A stretch of DNA of 64,000 nucleotides. It comes from Heterostelium album PN500. Lineage: Eukaryota; Evosea; Eumycetozoa; Acytosteliales; Acytosteliaceae. Location of the stretch: positions 62,001 through 126,000 of the forward strand of contig NW_008805064.1 in assembly GCF_000004825.1 (NCBI RefSeq). The letters run 5' to 3'. The notes under the pieces are model-generated. The model was not told the DNA's origin. It made no database searches and worked only from the letters and a program-made list of their open reading frames with translations. The translations under genes were made by a program, and so were the position numbers. Numbering within the stretch: position 1 is the first letter of the stretch; each line of letters opens with the position of its first letter. This document shows positions 10,381-20,860 of this stretch, one piece after another.

Positions 10381-11970
10381 AATAAAATAAATAATTATCT
10401 TGTTTTCAAACAATACTAAATAATTGTCATGTTTGAGTTTATAACTTTTTTTCTTTTTTATTTTTTTTTATTTTTTATTTTTATTTTTTTAAATTAAGAC
10501 TTATATATTTGAATACATCTTACTTTGTACTTATTCCTAATATATTATTTAACTTTAATAAATTAAAAATATAAAAGATAAATACTAATCTTTAAGTTTG
10601 GTACTAGATGGTAAAAAAATAGTAATTTTACTGTAGAATCGTAATGTGATGCTTTTAAGTAGTTGCCTGTCTATAAACGTGAAGCAGCGTATCAAATAAT
10701 GAAACACTACCAAGCAGTGACCACGACACCGTCTCACCTAATAAAGATATAATAACTATAATAACGATAATACATTATTTAATCTCCAAATAACATTGAG
10801 AGTAACAATAATAATGACAGACTCTATTGATTAAGTTCAATGATGCAAACAATACTTATGCCAACGTTCTAAACACTGATCCTGCTAAGTGGAAGTTTCA
10901 AATCAAAAAACTCTGGAAAGTCTATATAGATCTCACTTTAGTAATTATTACTGTTGCTTCTGATGAAGACGTTTCTTTCTTTTAAACGGAGTCTGCGGAG
11001 TTCTTCCTTCAAGATCTTGGAAGGTAGTTGCTTCTTGTCGTAGGTAGTGAGAACACCTGTGAAGAAGCGGACTATTCCCTTATATTAATCAGTAAACAGA
11101 GTTAATCAGAGAGCTCATAACTGTTCCATTTGAAACTACATTAGTATTCCATTACAGAATCCACATCACACAACTCACTACTTATAGTACTTTACTACGA
11201 TTGTACTCAACTCAAACCAACTCAACCACACATTACCACTATGATGCAATAGTAGATACTCTACTTAAAAACATCAACACATCACATCCAATGCGGTGGT
11301 TCTCACTGTAGGCTGGAAGGACTGGTAAAGTGTCTACATAAGGTCCGTCCTTGACTTCAAAAGAATTGAATTCGGTAACTACTTAATCTATTTCTATAAT
11401 GAACTGATGGTGACCGCAAGGATAGTAGGTTCAGGAGGTTTGGCTGTGTTTGATGAAAACCAATTAATAAAACTAAAACATACACATTTTCATTCAGTTA
11501 TCTTAAAAAAAAAAAAAAAAAACAAAGAAATCACCATTTAACTTTTAAATCCTACTTTAGTTTTTCATTTGTTAGATCATTTGCGTTCTACTATTTTGAA
11601 ACATAATATATATAAATCTTTTTTTAACATCAGTATTCATCCTCGAAGAGGATATTTGGAAGAAGTAGAACAGCAAGACGAATTAGAAGAGGAACACCAA
11701 TTAGATACTACTCTTTGAATCAATTGATAAGCAGCATTTCTCACAGTTCATTCTGAAGATTATCAACACTACCGAGCAGTGACAACGACACTAATAGCGC
11801 TAGCTACAAGATAATAATAATAATAGCGATAATAGTAACTTTAATTAATAATAACTACAACTACTGATCATCACATAACAACTGACGACAAAGTTAATAA
11901 CAATATTAATAACATTATCATATATATATACATAATCGTTTCGTTCCTGTCGATCACAACAAATGCAAAA
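10381..11970. repeat. Repeat debris without intact genes
   Basis: Two related segments with CACTACCAAGCAGTGACCACGAC-like sequence (around 10705 and 11792) occur 1.09 kb apart in the same orientation. Between them are short, eroded coding-like stretches: plus strand near 10838-10985 (KWKFQIKKLWKVYIDL) and near 11120-11310 (HYDAIVDTLLKN). The spacing and the gag remains just downstream suggest old retroelement or composite-repeat material. No gene is supported. Confidence 0.4.
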
Positions 11971-12640
11971 GAAATATGGATGACGAATCTGAATTTTTAA
12001 AGTATTTCACCGAAGCATCCGAAGATTATTATTTGAAGCTTCCATTGAGAAGGATTAGATCTTAGGTAGTCGGTATAAGCATTGTTTCCCGAGGACATGA
12101 GAATATGGTACGAGCAACTTGCCTTGGAAGGATCGCAACCTACCACCATCTCTGAACTAGCAGATGCAGTAGATAAACATTATATGATTTCCAGTAATAA
12201 TGAGGATACCTTTGGTAGGCTCACGCAAGGTGATCTCACATTAATCAGGTTTGCCATGCAGTTCAATTCGCTACTTCCTGCGAAATACAAAGTAACAATA
12301 TCGATGACATGAAGTGGATAGTCGAAACGTTCGTGTCAAAACTACGAGATGACTATCACGATCTCTATCTATCATTCTACCAACTGGCAGGTCAAAGACC
12401 TAACTGTCATTAAAATTGCCATCAACCTGGAGAGACTCACTAATAACGACATCAACACACAGTGCAAAACTACGGTACCGAACGCATCCCATAGAGCAGT
12501 GCAATTGAATAAGCCAATTCAATACAATCAATACAATAGTTTCTATAATCCAAAAACATCCACTGAATACCTAGAAACACTCTGTCTATCAATTATAAGT
12601 ATCAAGGTGTTGCAAAAATAAAAGAACTTGAACTTCAAAA
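11971..12640 (+). mobile_element. LTR-retroelement gag fossil (Ty3/gypsy-like)
   Basis: The plus strand carries a stretch of retrotransposon Gag-type capsid sequence; the best-kept part is at about 12082-12312 (PEDMRIWYEQLALEG, FNSLLPAKYKV). It lacks recognisable protease, reverse transcriptase and integrase. The element is broken, with several breaks in the gag region and loss of everything downstream. It is clearly older than the element at 32-39 kb. Ty3/gypsy-type gag is the best guess. Confidence 0.6.
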
Positions 12641-12963
12641 AATTAGTTAGTAATATTACTTATTTTATTATTTAATAAAAAATAATATATTTATGTAAAT
12701 AATAGCCAAATTTGTGAAAAAATATAACAAATCGCACAATTAATTAAATTAAATAAAATTTTGATTCGTTTTTTTTTCATCAATTTTTTTTATTTTTATT
12801 TTATTTTTTTTAAAAACGAGAGTTCTTTTTTTTTTTTTTTTATTTTAATTATTTATTAAATCATAAATTATATAATTTACAAATAATATAATAATAATAA
12901 TATATCTTATTTTATTTATAAATAACAAATTTATTGATCATTAATATTTTATTATAAAGAAGA
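12641..12963. promoter_or_regulatory. AT-rich upstream region of the Spb1 gene
   Basis: Homopolymer T runs and A/T-only sequence directly before the ATG at 12964. No gene is seen. It is likely to hold the promoter. Confidence 0.35.
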
Positions 12964-15792
12964 ATGGGACAGAAAAAAAAGAAGTTGGCCAAGGGACGTC
13001 TTGATAAGTTCTACTATTTGGCTAAGGAACAGGGTTATAGATCCCGTGCCGCTTTCAAGTTGATTCAACTCAATAAGAAATATAACTTTTTAGGTTCTGC
13101 TAAAGCATGTCTAGATCTTTGTGCTGCACCAGGTGGTTGGTAAGTAATACAAAATATACTCTCAAATTCAACAACATGTCATGTTGGTTGAATCACAAAT
13201 CAAAAATACTAATAATCTATCAAACTACTCTTTACTTTTATATATACTAAATTAATAGGATGCAAGTAGCTTCAAAATATATGCCAGTACAATCTTTGAT
13301 TGTCGGTGTCGATCTCGACCCAATTCGTCCAATTAAGAACTGTATTGGTTTGCAAGAGGATATTACCACTCAGAAATGTAGAACTGAAATTAAGAAATCT
13401 TTAAAAACATGGAAAGTTGATATGTATGTGTTTTTTTTTTTTTTTTTTTTAAATGTTATAATATAATAATAATCTAATCTATTTTATAATTATTATTATT
13501 TATTTTTAGTTGTTTGCATGACGGTGCACCTAATATGGGTACTTCATGGATTCAAGATGCTTACCAACAGGCAGAGTTGACTTTGCACGCTTTGAAATTG
13601 GCTACTGAGTTTTTGGTTGCTGGTGGTTGGTTCGTTACCAAGGTGTTCAGAGGACCAGATTACAATGCTTTGCTCTGGGTTTTCCACCAGTTATTCAAGA
13701 AGGTCGATTCCACCAAGCCACAGGCATCTCGTAATGCCTCTGCCGAAATCTTTGTTGTCTGTCAGGGATTCTTGGCACCAAAGCACATCGATCCAAAGTT
13801 GTTGGATCCGAAATACGTTTTCAAGGAGATCAAAGAGGCACCAAAGCACATCGATCTCGGAAAGACAACGACCAAGCGTAATCGTTCCGGTTACGAAGAG
13901 GGTATCACAGAGATTGCAAAGACTGCAACCGTCAAGGATTTCGTGGAGGGTAACGATCATTTGAAGATTTTGGCATCGGTCAACTCGCTCCAATTCGACG
14001 TAGAGAGCAAGATGTACTTTGACCATCCATCGACCACCACTGAGATCAAAGAGTGTTTCAAAGATATCAAAGTTCTCGGTAAATTCGACTTTAAGGTGCT
14101 GATCAAGTGGAAGAAGGAGATGTTGGAATACAAAGAATCATTAGAAGGAAAGAAAGAGGAAGAAGCAGCTCAAGTTGAACAACCAGATACCAATCGTTTA
14201 CTTACTCAAGAGGAATTAGATGAGAATTTAGATAAATTGGTAAGTATTTCTATTTTAATCTATATATATATCAAAAATAATTATATTTACTTATTGTTTA
14301 TTAAAAACAAAACAACAGTTGGAAGAGAATCAATCTAAATTGGAAAAGAGAAAGAAGAAGGAAAAGAAGAAACAAAATGAAAAGAAGAGAGTACTCCAAC
14401 AGAGATTACAATTGAATATGACTATTCCAGGTGATTCCATCGATCAGATTGACGATAACAATCTTTTCGATTTACAAAAAGGAAAGGATGATCAATTTGA
14501 AATCGATGCATCTGCAGATGTCGATCCAGATGAAATTGTAGATTCTGAAGATGAAATGAATCAAGGTAATTATAGAATATATTCTATTTTTTTATAAGTA
14601 ATTTAATTTTAACAAAACAACGATTATTTCTTATTTATTAATTGTAGAAGAATATGAAAATGATGAAGATTTTGAAATGGATAATGAAGAGTTTATGGAA
14701 CAACAATTGGATGAACAGTATTCACAGTATTTAAAGAGAGTCAAAGGAAAGAGTGGAGAAGTCGATGTAAGCAGAGTAACAAAGGATAAGCTATCGGATT
14801 ACAGCGGTAAGGGAATGGACGATCTCGAGATTGAAGACGATGAAACCATGGAGATGAAGCTGAGTGATAACAAGAGTAGTTTGCTTTACGACGGAAAGAA
14901 GAGAGCAACCTCTGAAAAGTCAGCATCAATGTGGTTCAACCAATCTCTTTTCAGAGGTGTCACTGGTGACGACGAAGATACCGCCGCAGCAGAGGAAGAT
15001 CCCGAACTGGACAGACCAATCAAACTTCAAAAGACATCGACCGAATCGAAATCGACAACCAAGAAAGAATCAAAGAAGAGTAAGAAAGACAAATCATCGT
15101 CGTCGTCCTCTAAATATCAATCGGCGCCAACCGGACAATTGGATGACAGTGACGAAGAGCAAGAAGACGCCAAGCAGGGTGAAGACAATCAGTTTGAAGT
15201 GGTTCCAATGGAGCAGGATATCGAGTATGAGAGCTCCGACTCTGAGGACGAAGACTCACGTATCAAGACACTGGCAATGGGAACGATGATGTTGAGAAAG
15301 AAGGTCAAGCAAGATATGACTGACGACGCTTTCAATAGATATGCGTTCAACGACGACGATCTACCCGATTGGTTCACCCAAGACGAAGACCGTCACAACA
15401 AGCCACAGACACCACTCACCAAGGAGATGGTAGAGGAGATCAAGCGTGAGATTCGTGAGATCGACTCACGTCCGATCAAGAAGATCGCCGAAGCCAAGGC
15501 CAGAAAGAAGTATAGAACTGCCAAGCGTCTCGAGAAGCTGAAAGACAAGGCCAACTCTGTCGTCGACAACGAGGAGATGTCCAATCGTGAGAAGACACGT
15601 GCCATCGAGAAACTCTATGAAAACAGTAACAAGGCTGGTCACGCCAAGCAAAAGAAACTCGTTGTCATCTCCAAGAAGTTCAAGACCGGTGGTGGTAGCG
15701 GTAGTAAATACAAGGTCGTCGATAAGAGAATGAAGAAGGAACTTAGAGCAACCAAACGTGTTGAAGCCAAGAAGAAAGGTACAAGAAAATAA
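12964..15792 (+). CDS. spb1: Spb1/FTSJ3-type rRNA 2'-O-methyltransferase (820 aa)
   Basis: Exons 12964-13139, 13259-13423, 13510-14239, 14319-14565 and 14648-15792 join in phase to 820 residues, close to yeast Spb1 and human FTSJ3 (about 840). The N-terminal FtsJ domain shows [10 protein letters not shown] (catalytic Lys), the SAM motif [10 protein letters not shown] split by intron 1, LHDGAPNMG (Asp), [11 protein letters not shown] (Lys) and [12 protein letters not shown] (Glu), so the K-D-K-E set is complete. A DUF3381-type middle region with Lys/Glu coiled coil follows. The C-terminal Spb1_C domain (about 620-820) has [11 protein letters not shown], then [13 protein letters not shown] and a basic tail. 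In yeast the enzyme methylates G in the 25S peptidyl-transferase A loop during nucleolar 60S assembly. Codon use is richer in C and G than the neighbours, as expected of a well-expressed gene. Confidence 0.95.
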
Positions 15793-15921
15793 AATAAATA
15801 AAATCAACAATACAAAACAAAATAGTTAACAAAACAAAACAATAAAACAAAACATTTTTTATATATTTACATAAAACCTCTCTCAATTATTATTCTTTAT
15901 TGCAAAATAATTATCTTTACT

Positions 15922-16559
15922 TTAATTTCCATCTAAATACTCTGAATACAATCTTTCAACCAATTCTAAAGCTTCATTATATTGTTCTAAACTTTCAGTT
16001 TTATCTTGATTATCATCCTGTTGTTTTACAAAACGATATTAATATAAATATATAATAATAATACAATGTTTTTGTTGTTATTAATAACATACCAAAAAAT
16101 CTGTTAAAATATTCACTGAATCTGTTAATCTTTTCACAGTATCTATAATCATTGTTTTATTTTCATCTAATATCTCAACCTATTTGAATTCATTAAGAAA
16201 TACATTATTAATAACAACTAAATATATATATATGTATGTTTATTATATTATTATTTAATTACCTGTTTCTTTACATCATATTCATCTTTTGTGCTATCAT
16301 TCTTAAATTGTTGTACTGTATTCTTTTGCTCTTCCAATTCCTTTTGATAATATTTGTAATCTTTCTCTAATCTATATAATATATAAATGTGATTAAATGA
16401 TTAAAAAAAAAACGAATGAGCTAATCTCATTGTAATATAATTCTATAGTTCGATTGAACTTCTCTGTTTACTTTCATACCTTTTCAATGAATCTATCTTT
16501 ACTTTTAAATTTCTATTTAAATCGGAAGCTAATGTACTTGATTTAGATACCAATACCAT
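15922..16559 (-). CDS. tbcA: Tubulin-specific chaperone A (cofactor A), four exons, 123 aa
   Basis: ATG at 16559 (MVLVSKSSTL) and TAA at 15924-15922; four minus-strand exons are separated by three short GT..AG introns. Spliced in phase they give about 123 residues. Family marks are DSLKRLEKDYKYYQKELEEQ, then DEYDVKKQVEIL, then KTMIIDTVKRL and YNEALELVERLYSEYLDG. These follow the TBCA pattern (Y-x-K-E...Y-D-I-K-K-Q-x-E-I-L...) of a three-helix bundle of about 110 residues. Cofactor A captures beta-tubulin released from CCT in the tubulin folding pathway. The exons are short, so simple ORF scans miss this gene. It is convergent with Spb1, with only about 130 bp between the stops. Confidence 0.9.
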
Positions 16560-16920
16560 TTTTTTATTTATTTAAATATCAATAATATATTATTATTATA
16601 AGGTAAATTCAATGAGATATTAAAAAAAAAAAAAGATTTGTTAGTATGAAAAAAAGTAAATTTAATGAAAATAATACGATTTCTTTTCCAAATATGGAAA
16701 TTAAATTTAAAATAGAATAAGTTTTATATATATATAAGTTTTTATACACTTTTCAAATGCTTCGAATATGAAAACTTATATAATAATACTATTCAAGTTA
16801 TAAATATTCTCATTATTAGATCTTATATAAAAAAAAAATAGTCTTCTGTTTAGATTTGGGAACTGGATCTGTTGGTACTGAAGTTTAATTATGGATTCAA
16901 ATTTTATGGATTAGTAAGGA
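16560..16920. other. AT-rich intergenic, nothing recognised
   Basis: Upstream of the TBCA start. It contains an A run at 16621-16634 and no convincing coding stretch. Confidence 0.4.
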
Positions 16921-16921
16921 A

Positions 16922-17450
16922 TCAAGAGAAAGATGTCTTCTTACTTGAGAAAGAGAGTAAATAAAAAAAAAAAGATAGATGTATGTGGTATTTCTCCTCC
17001 AACTTTTCTTTGTCACTGAATTCCACAAATGAATTATTATACCGAGAGTTCTCAGTTAGATGATCGTAGTTGCTTGAACCATAGAGTACAGTGCTAGAGG
17101 TAAAGATAGTCAACAGGTGGTTCGGTCTTCTCTATTCTTTTGAGGAGAAATACCGTTAGATTGGTGGCGTGTTATCCAACCTTCGATTGTCTATGGAAGA
17201 GAAGGCTGTGGTTCTCGTTTCTTATATCAATTGGCAAACTCCAATCAAAAGGATGGTGTTCTTCAGCTTTTTGGAACCCCGGGTCAGAATATTTCGTTTG
17301 TTCACAACTACGACTTGGCACAGCTCTACCTATTGGCAGCGGTAAAGTCATCGGTATCCAGAGGTTAGACCTACATTGCATCAACCAAATCCTGATGTTG
17401 TCAAACCAGCTGGTAGTGGTCATATGTAGATAAACATTCAAACACAAATA
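16922..17450. pseudogene. Rearranged NAD-dependent epimerase/dehydratase (extended SDR) pseudogene
   Basis: The minus strand at 17113-16960 reads IFTSSTVLYGSSNYDHLTE and FVEFSDKEKLEEKYH, the substrate loop and YTSSxxxYG-type motif of extended short-chain dehydrogenases. The plus strand at 17130-17420 carries the next part of the same fold (VIQPSIVYGREGCG, FGTPGQNISFVHNYDLAQLY), with frame disruptions. The two halves therefore point in opposite directions, and both contain GAGGAGAAATACC (plus strand 17144-17156; minus strand around 16989-17001). This indicates an inversion with a breakpoint between about 17110 and 17140. The Rossmann N-terminus (GxxGxxG) is absent. Not functional. Confidence 0.7.
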
Positions 17451-17699
17451 AAGAGAAATACAAATTTTATGTTATTTAAAGTAGAAACTATTAGGTCTCT
17501 CTTTCTTTCTTTTAGTTTATTTTGATTCGATTGAATTGTTTGTTGTTATATTTTATATTATTTTACATTATTATCTTGTATTTATAGATACATGGTTTCT
17601 GAAGTTATATTATTATTGGTTGTTTAAAAAAAAAATCTAAATATTAAATATTAAATATATATTATTATTCTATTTGTTTGTTGTTTGTTTTTACTATTA
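17451..17699. other. AT-rich spacer
   Basis: No coding stretch seen; it is probably the 3' flank of the minus-strand gene that ends at 17700. Confidence 0.4.
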
Positions 17700-18220
17700 T
17701 TACAAAAATACAGTTGTTGAAGAGAATGGTTGACGACTATTTACAAGGAGAGGTGATGTGTTGTTTGGTGCCAAAGCAGAGTTTATCGTTGGCATTTCAC
17801 TATTACTAATACGACGTTGTAATATTTTAGCATACATGCTATTATTGTTGGAGTTGTTATTGTTGTTGTTGTTGTTATTGTTAATGTTGGTTGATTGTTT
17901 TTGTTGTTGGAATAGTTTTTGAATGGTTTGTTTTCTTTCTTGTTGTGTTTTGAATCTTACAAAGAGATAGACTTGATCCATGTTCTTTAGGCAGTCTTTT
18001 ACTTTTGAATTTACAGGTAGTGCGATATGATTACCATCTTTAATAATCAATATCTTAAAATGTACAGCATAGTTGGAGAATAATTCTTCTTCTAAATCTG
18101 TTTTGTTATGAAAAGAATGAATTGCAATAGTTGTTTTTGACTGTTAGTACTACAGTCGTAAATATTTTCAAGTTATTGTTGACTTACATTCATAGAGAGA
18201 TTGAATCTCAAGGTTAATAT
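17700..18220 (-). CDS. Unrecognised protein with ubiquitin-like/coilin-N-like segment, poly-Asn tail; 5' end uncertain
   Basis: The main exon runs from about 18143 to the stop at 17700 and encodes TTIAIHSFHNKTDLEEEL, then HFKILIIKDGNHIALPVNS, NMDQVYLFVRFK, a Gln/Lys helix, an Asn tract and a Ser-rich tail. A GTAAGT donor near 18188 joins in phase to an upstream segment reading TLRFNLSMN. The pattern (beta strand, helix, ILIIKDG, ALPVNSKV, short strand) resembles a ubiquitin-like fold, similar in layout to the coilin N-terminus; this is weak inference. The true start was not found: the only upstream ATG that opens well (near 18301) is in the wrong phase for this intron. Either an unseen first exon exists or translation starts at the Met just before the donor. 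Confidence 0.5.
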
Positions 18221-18318
18221 CGTTAATGCATGTTAAAAATCTAAAAGTTCCATATATTTCAACTTGAAGACGAAGTGCAGAACACTGAGAGTTTGAATGC
18301 ATATAGATATTTATTGTT

Positions 18319-18375
18319 TTACAAAAAAAAAAAAAAAAAGGAAAGGAAAGGAAAGGAAAGGAAAAAAAGAGCAGA
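18319..18375. repeat. Poly-A plus GGAAA microsatellite
   Basis: About 20 A followed by five GGAAA units and an imperfect GAGGAAGAAGAG run. Purine-only on the plus strand; no coding frame is supported. Confidence 0.8.
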
Positions 18376-20860
18376 GGAAGAAGAGGAGCAGGAAAAGTAA
18401 ACAAATAAGTTAAGATAATGGAGATTTAAAGTCAAGATTAAGATTAATGGGTTATTAAAATTAAAAAGAAATTAAAAGAAACGAAAGATAAAGATTAGGA
18501 AGAATGATTGAAAGAAAAAAGAGATAAAAGAATAAAAACACAGAAAATTGTACAAATAATGATAAATGATGTTGTTTAAAATGCTTTTTGATGAACTGGT
18601 GTTTGTTTACTAGTTACCACTGAACCACCTCTCATCAAAAAAAAAAAAAAAAAAAATTTGGTGTCAAGTCACTCATTGTCTCGAAAAAAAATGATCATTT
18701 TCGAAAAATCCAAAACTAAAAAAAATTACTGGGGTTTAATGTGCAACAGCCATATTTTTTCACATCGTCAGGGAACTAGTTTTTTTTTTTAGCGTCTAGA
18801 TCAATTTAAATTCCACCTTATCTCTTATCAAAAAACAAAAAAAAATCTAAAATTATAAAAAAACAATACAAAAAATGAACCATCAATGGTAATCTTTTAT
18901 CTGTAATTTTAGAATTTTTCAATCTTTTGAATATTCTTTGGTACCTTTGCATAAATCAAGGTATTTTTGCTATGAATGATTTCTGCCAGTCACCATAGCA
19001 AATGATGTGATGATATTATTTTAATGAGAAGTTTCGTTATCCTTCCTGTTTCTATTTTCTTTTCAAACAAAACAAGACAGATATCTTTATTTATTTTTAA
19101 TTTAATGATTTTTTTTTTCTCTTTTCATTGTAAATTTATTTTATTATATTAAAGGTCTTGTCTTTAATTTATTATTGGGAAGTTATTAAACAAAAACAAC
19201 CATCATTAAAGATCTTTAGTAGAATCGAATTTTTAAACAAAAAATAAGCAACAAACAACAATGTAATTGATTCAATAACGTATCCACCATTGCCCATTTC
19301 TCTCAATGTTGTAAAAAAGATATTTCAAACCAACAAACACACAACAATTCCAAAAAGAAAATTACCAAAAAAAAAAAAAAAAATAAATCAAAAAAAAATC
19401 AAACAGAAAAAAAGTATCTACTAAATCTATTAAAGGGTTATTGTAATAGTTTGGTAATCAATTGTCAGGTTATGTACATCCATTTCAAACTCTTTGACAA
19501 CTATAACCTATTATATAAATATGTAAAAAAGATTATTTTTATTTCTGTTTCGTGTTTTTGTGTGTCTCTTTAAAGAGTGAAAGTATTATTAACAAAAAAA
19601 GATCAACAAACACAAAAAGGAATTTTTTTTTTTAAAAGAAAAAAAAAAAAAATCTCCACAATCATGATTTTGTTGTATGGTCAAATTTCGAAATAAATTG
19701 ACCCACGTACTTGTGAAGCAATCTAAAAAACTGAAATTTTATTGTTGGTGACTTGATTTCTATAAAAATAACTATTTTGTTCATTTTTTAATTTAAATCG
19801 TTGAAATCCCAACCAAACGGTAGGATCTGAAAAAACTATAAAAATTCTGATCATCAACCAGATTTTCTTGTTGATTGATTTTCATTCTTATCAAATCGTT
19901 GAATTCACATAATTAATAGGTACCCCCTCTCAGTGACAACAGTGTTTAAAAAATTCAACTAAGTCTACATTCGCTTGTTTTTATTTAACTTTGCTCTTAA
20001 TACTCCTACCATGCATCTATGATTTACTATTGAGAATCTTTTAATTATAAAAATAAAAAAAGGAAAAAAACAAAAAACAAAAACAAAAATAAAAACATCT
20101 GATCCTTCACACTATACTTTGAATTTGTGTTGTGGTTCAATGATCAGGTCTCCTCGTATTTGATGTCAAATGGTTATTACTGGTTGGTTGATGTTTGTGT
20201 GACACAAGAGATGAGGAATTGACAATTGTTTTGTTTGTTTTGTTTGTTTTTTTTTACAATCACAACATTCAGACAGAAGAAGGTCTCATTCACTTTTAGT
20301 AAAATCGAAATCAATTGTAAACCAACAATAATTATTTATTATAAAATAATAATATTATTTATAAGTTTTTTTAACAAACCTTCAGCTCATCATAATTAAA
20401 TAGTTTTTGATTAATGATTGGATCATAGTTGAATTGAATTGTGTTTCTCATTCACACCCACACACCAAGCACCACCACGGCAATTTTAGAAAAGTACACT
20501 GATACACCACGAATCATTCAACTCAGTCAACAAACACCTTTAGTGTAAAAACAAAACACATTTAAAAAATTAAAACCAGTACTAAAATAGCAAGTCGTTT
20601 CTAAATAATCAATTGTAGGTAGGCTACCCACATTTTTATTTCATGATCACAAGTCTAATCACCATAGCTAACCACATTATAAGTAGTTTGTGTTTTTTCT
20701 ATATTTATATTATTAATTAATAACTAGTACAATACACCAATTCATATTCATCCTCAAGATTGATTGATTGAATGTAATATAATTAATTCACAAGTCAACA
20801 TCTAAATCGGTTTAGAAGTAATTTCAAAATAATTTTACATTCATTCAGTAAATAGTGAAG
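18376..20860. other. 2.4-kb gene-free region upstream of membrane-protein gene
   Basis: Six-frame inspection shows no credible exon chain, only A/T homopolymers and scattered less AT-rich islands, e.g. 18755-18800, 19600-19690 and 20095-20300. A C-rich cluster, CACACCCACACACCAAGCAC, lies at about 20453-20473, some 390 bp before the start at 20861, and resembles a dictyostelid G-box (GBF site). The length is unusual in so compact a genome. It may hold a long regulatory region or 5' UTR exons; no tRNA was recognised. Confidence 0.4.
20453..20480. promoter_or_regulatory. C-rich G-box-like cluster
   Basis: CACACCCACACACC followed by AGCACCACCACGG stands out in A/T-rich DNA upstream of the membrane-protein gene. 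Alternating CA/CC strings of this type bind GBF in Dictyostelium developmental promoters. Function here is inferred from sequence only. Confidence 0.3.

Noticed and set aside
16922-17113. Small minus-strand gene of 63 codons
   Set aside because: Its sequence is one half of the epimerase whose other half lies inverted next to it, so it is a pseudogene piece.
18060-18310. Start of the minus-strand gene at the ATG near 18301
   Set aside because: That frame reaches the GTAAGT donor in the wrong phase for the next exon and is not protein-like compared with the TLRFNLSMN reading.
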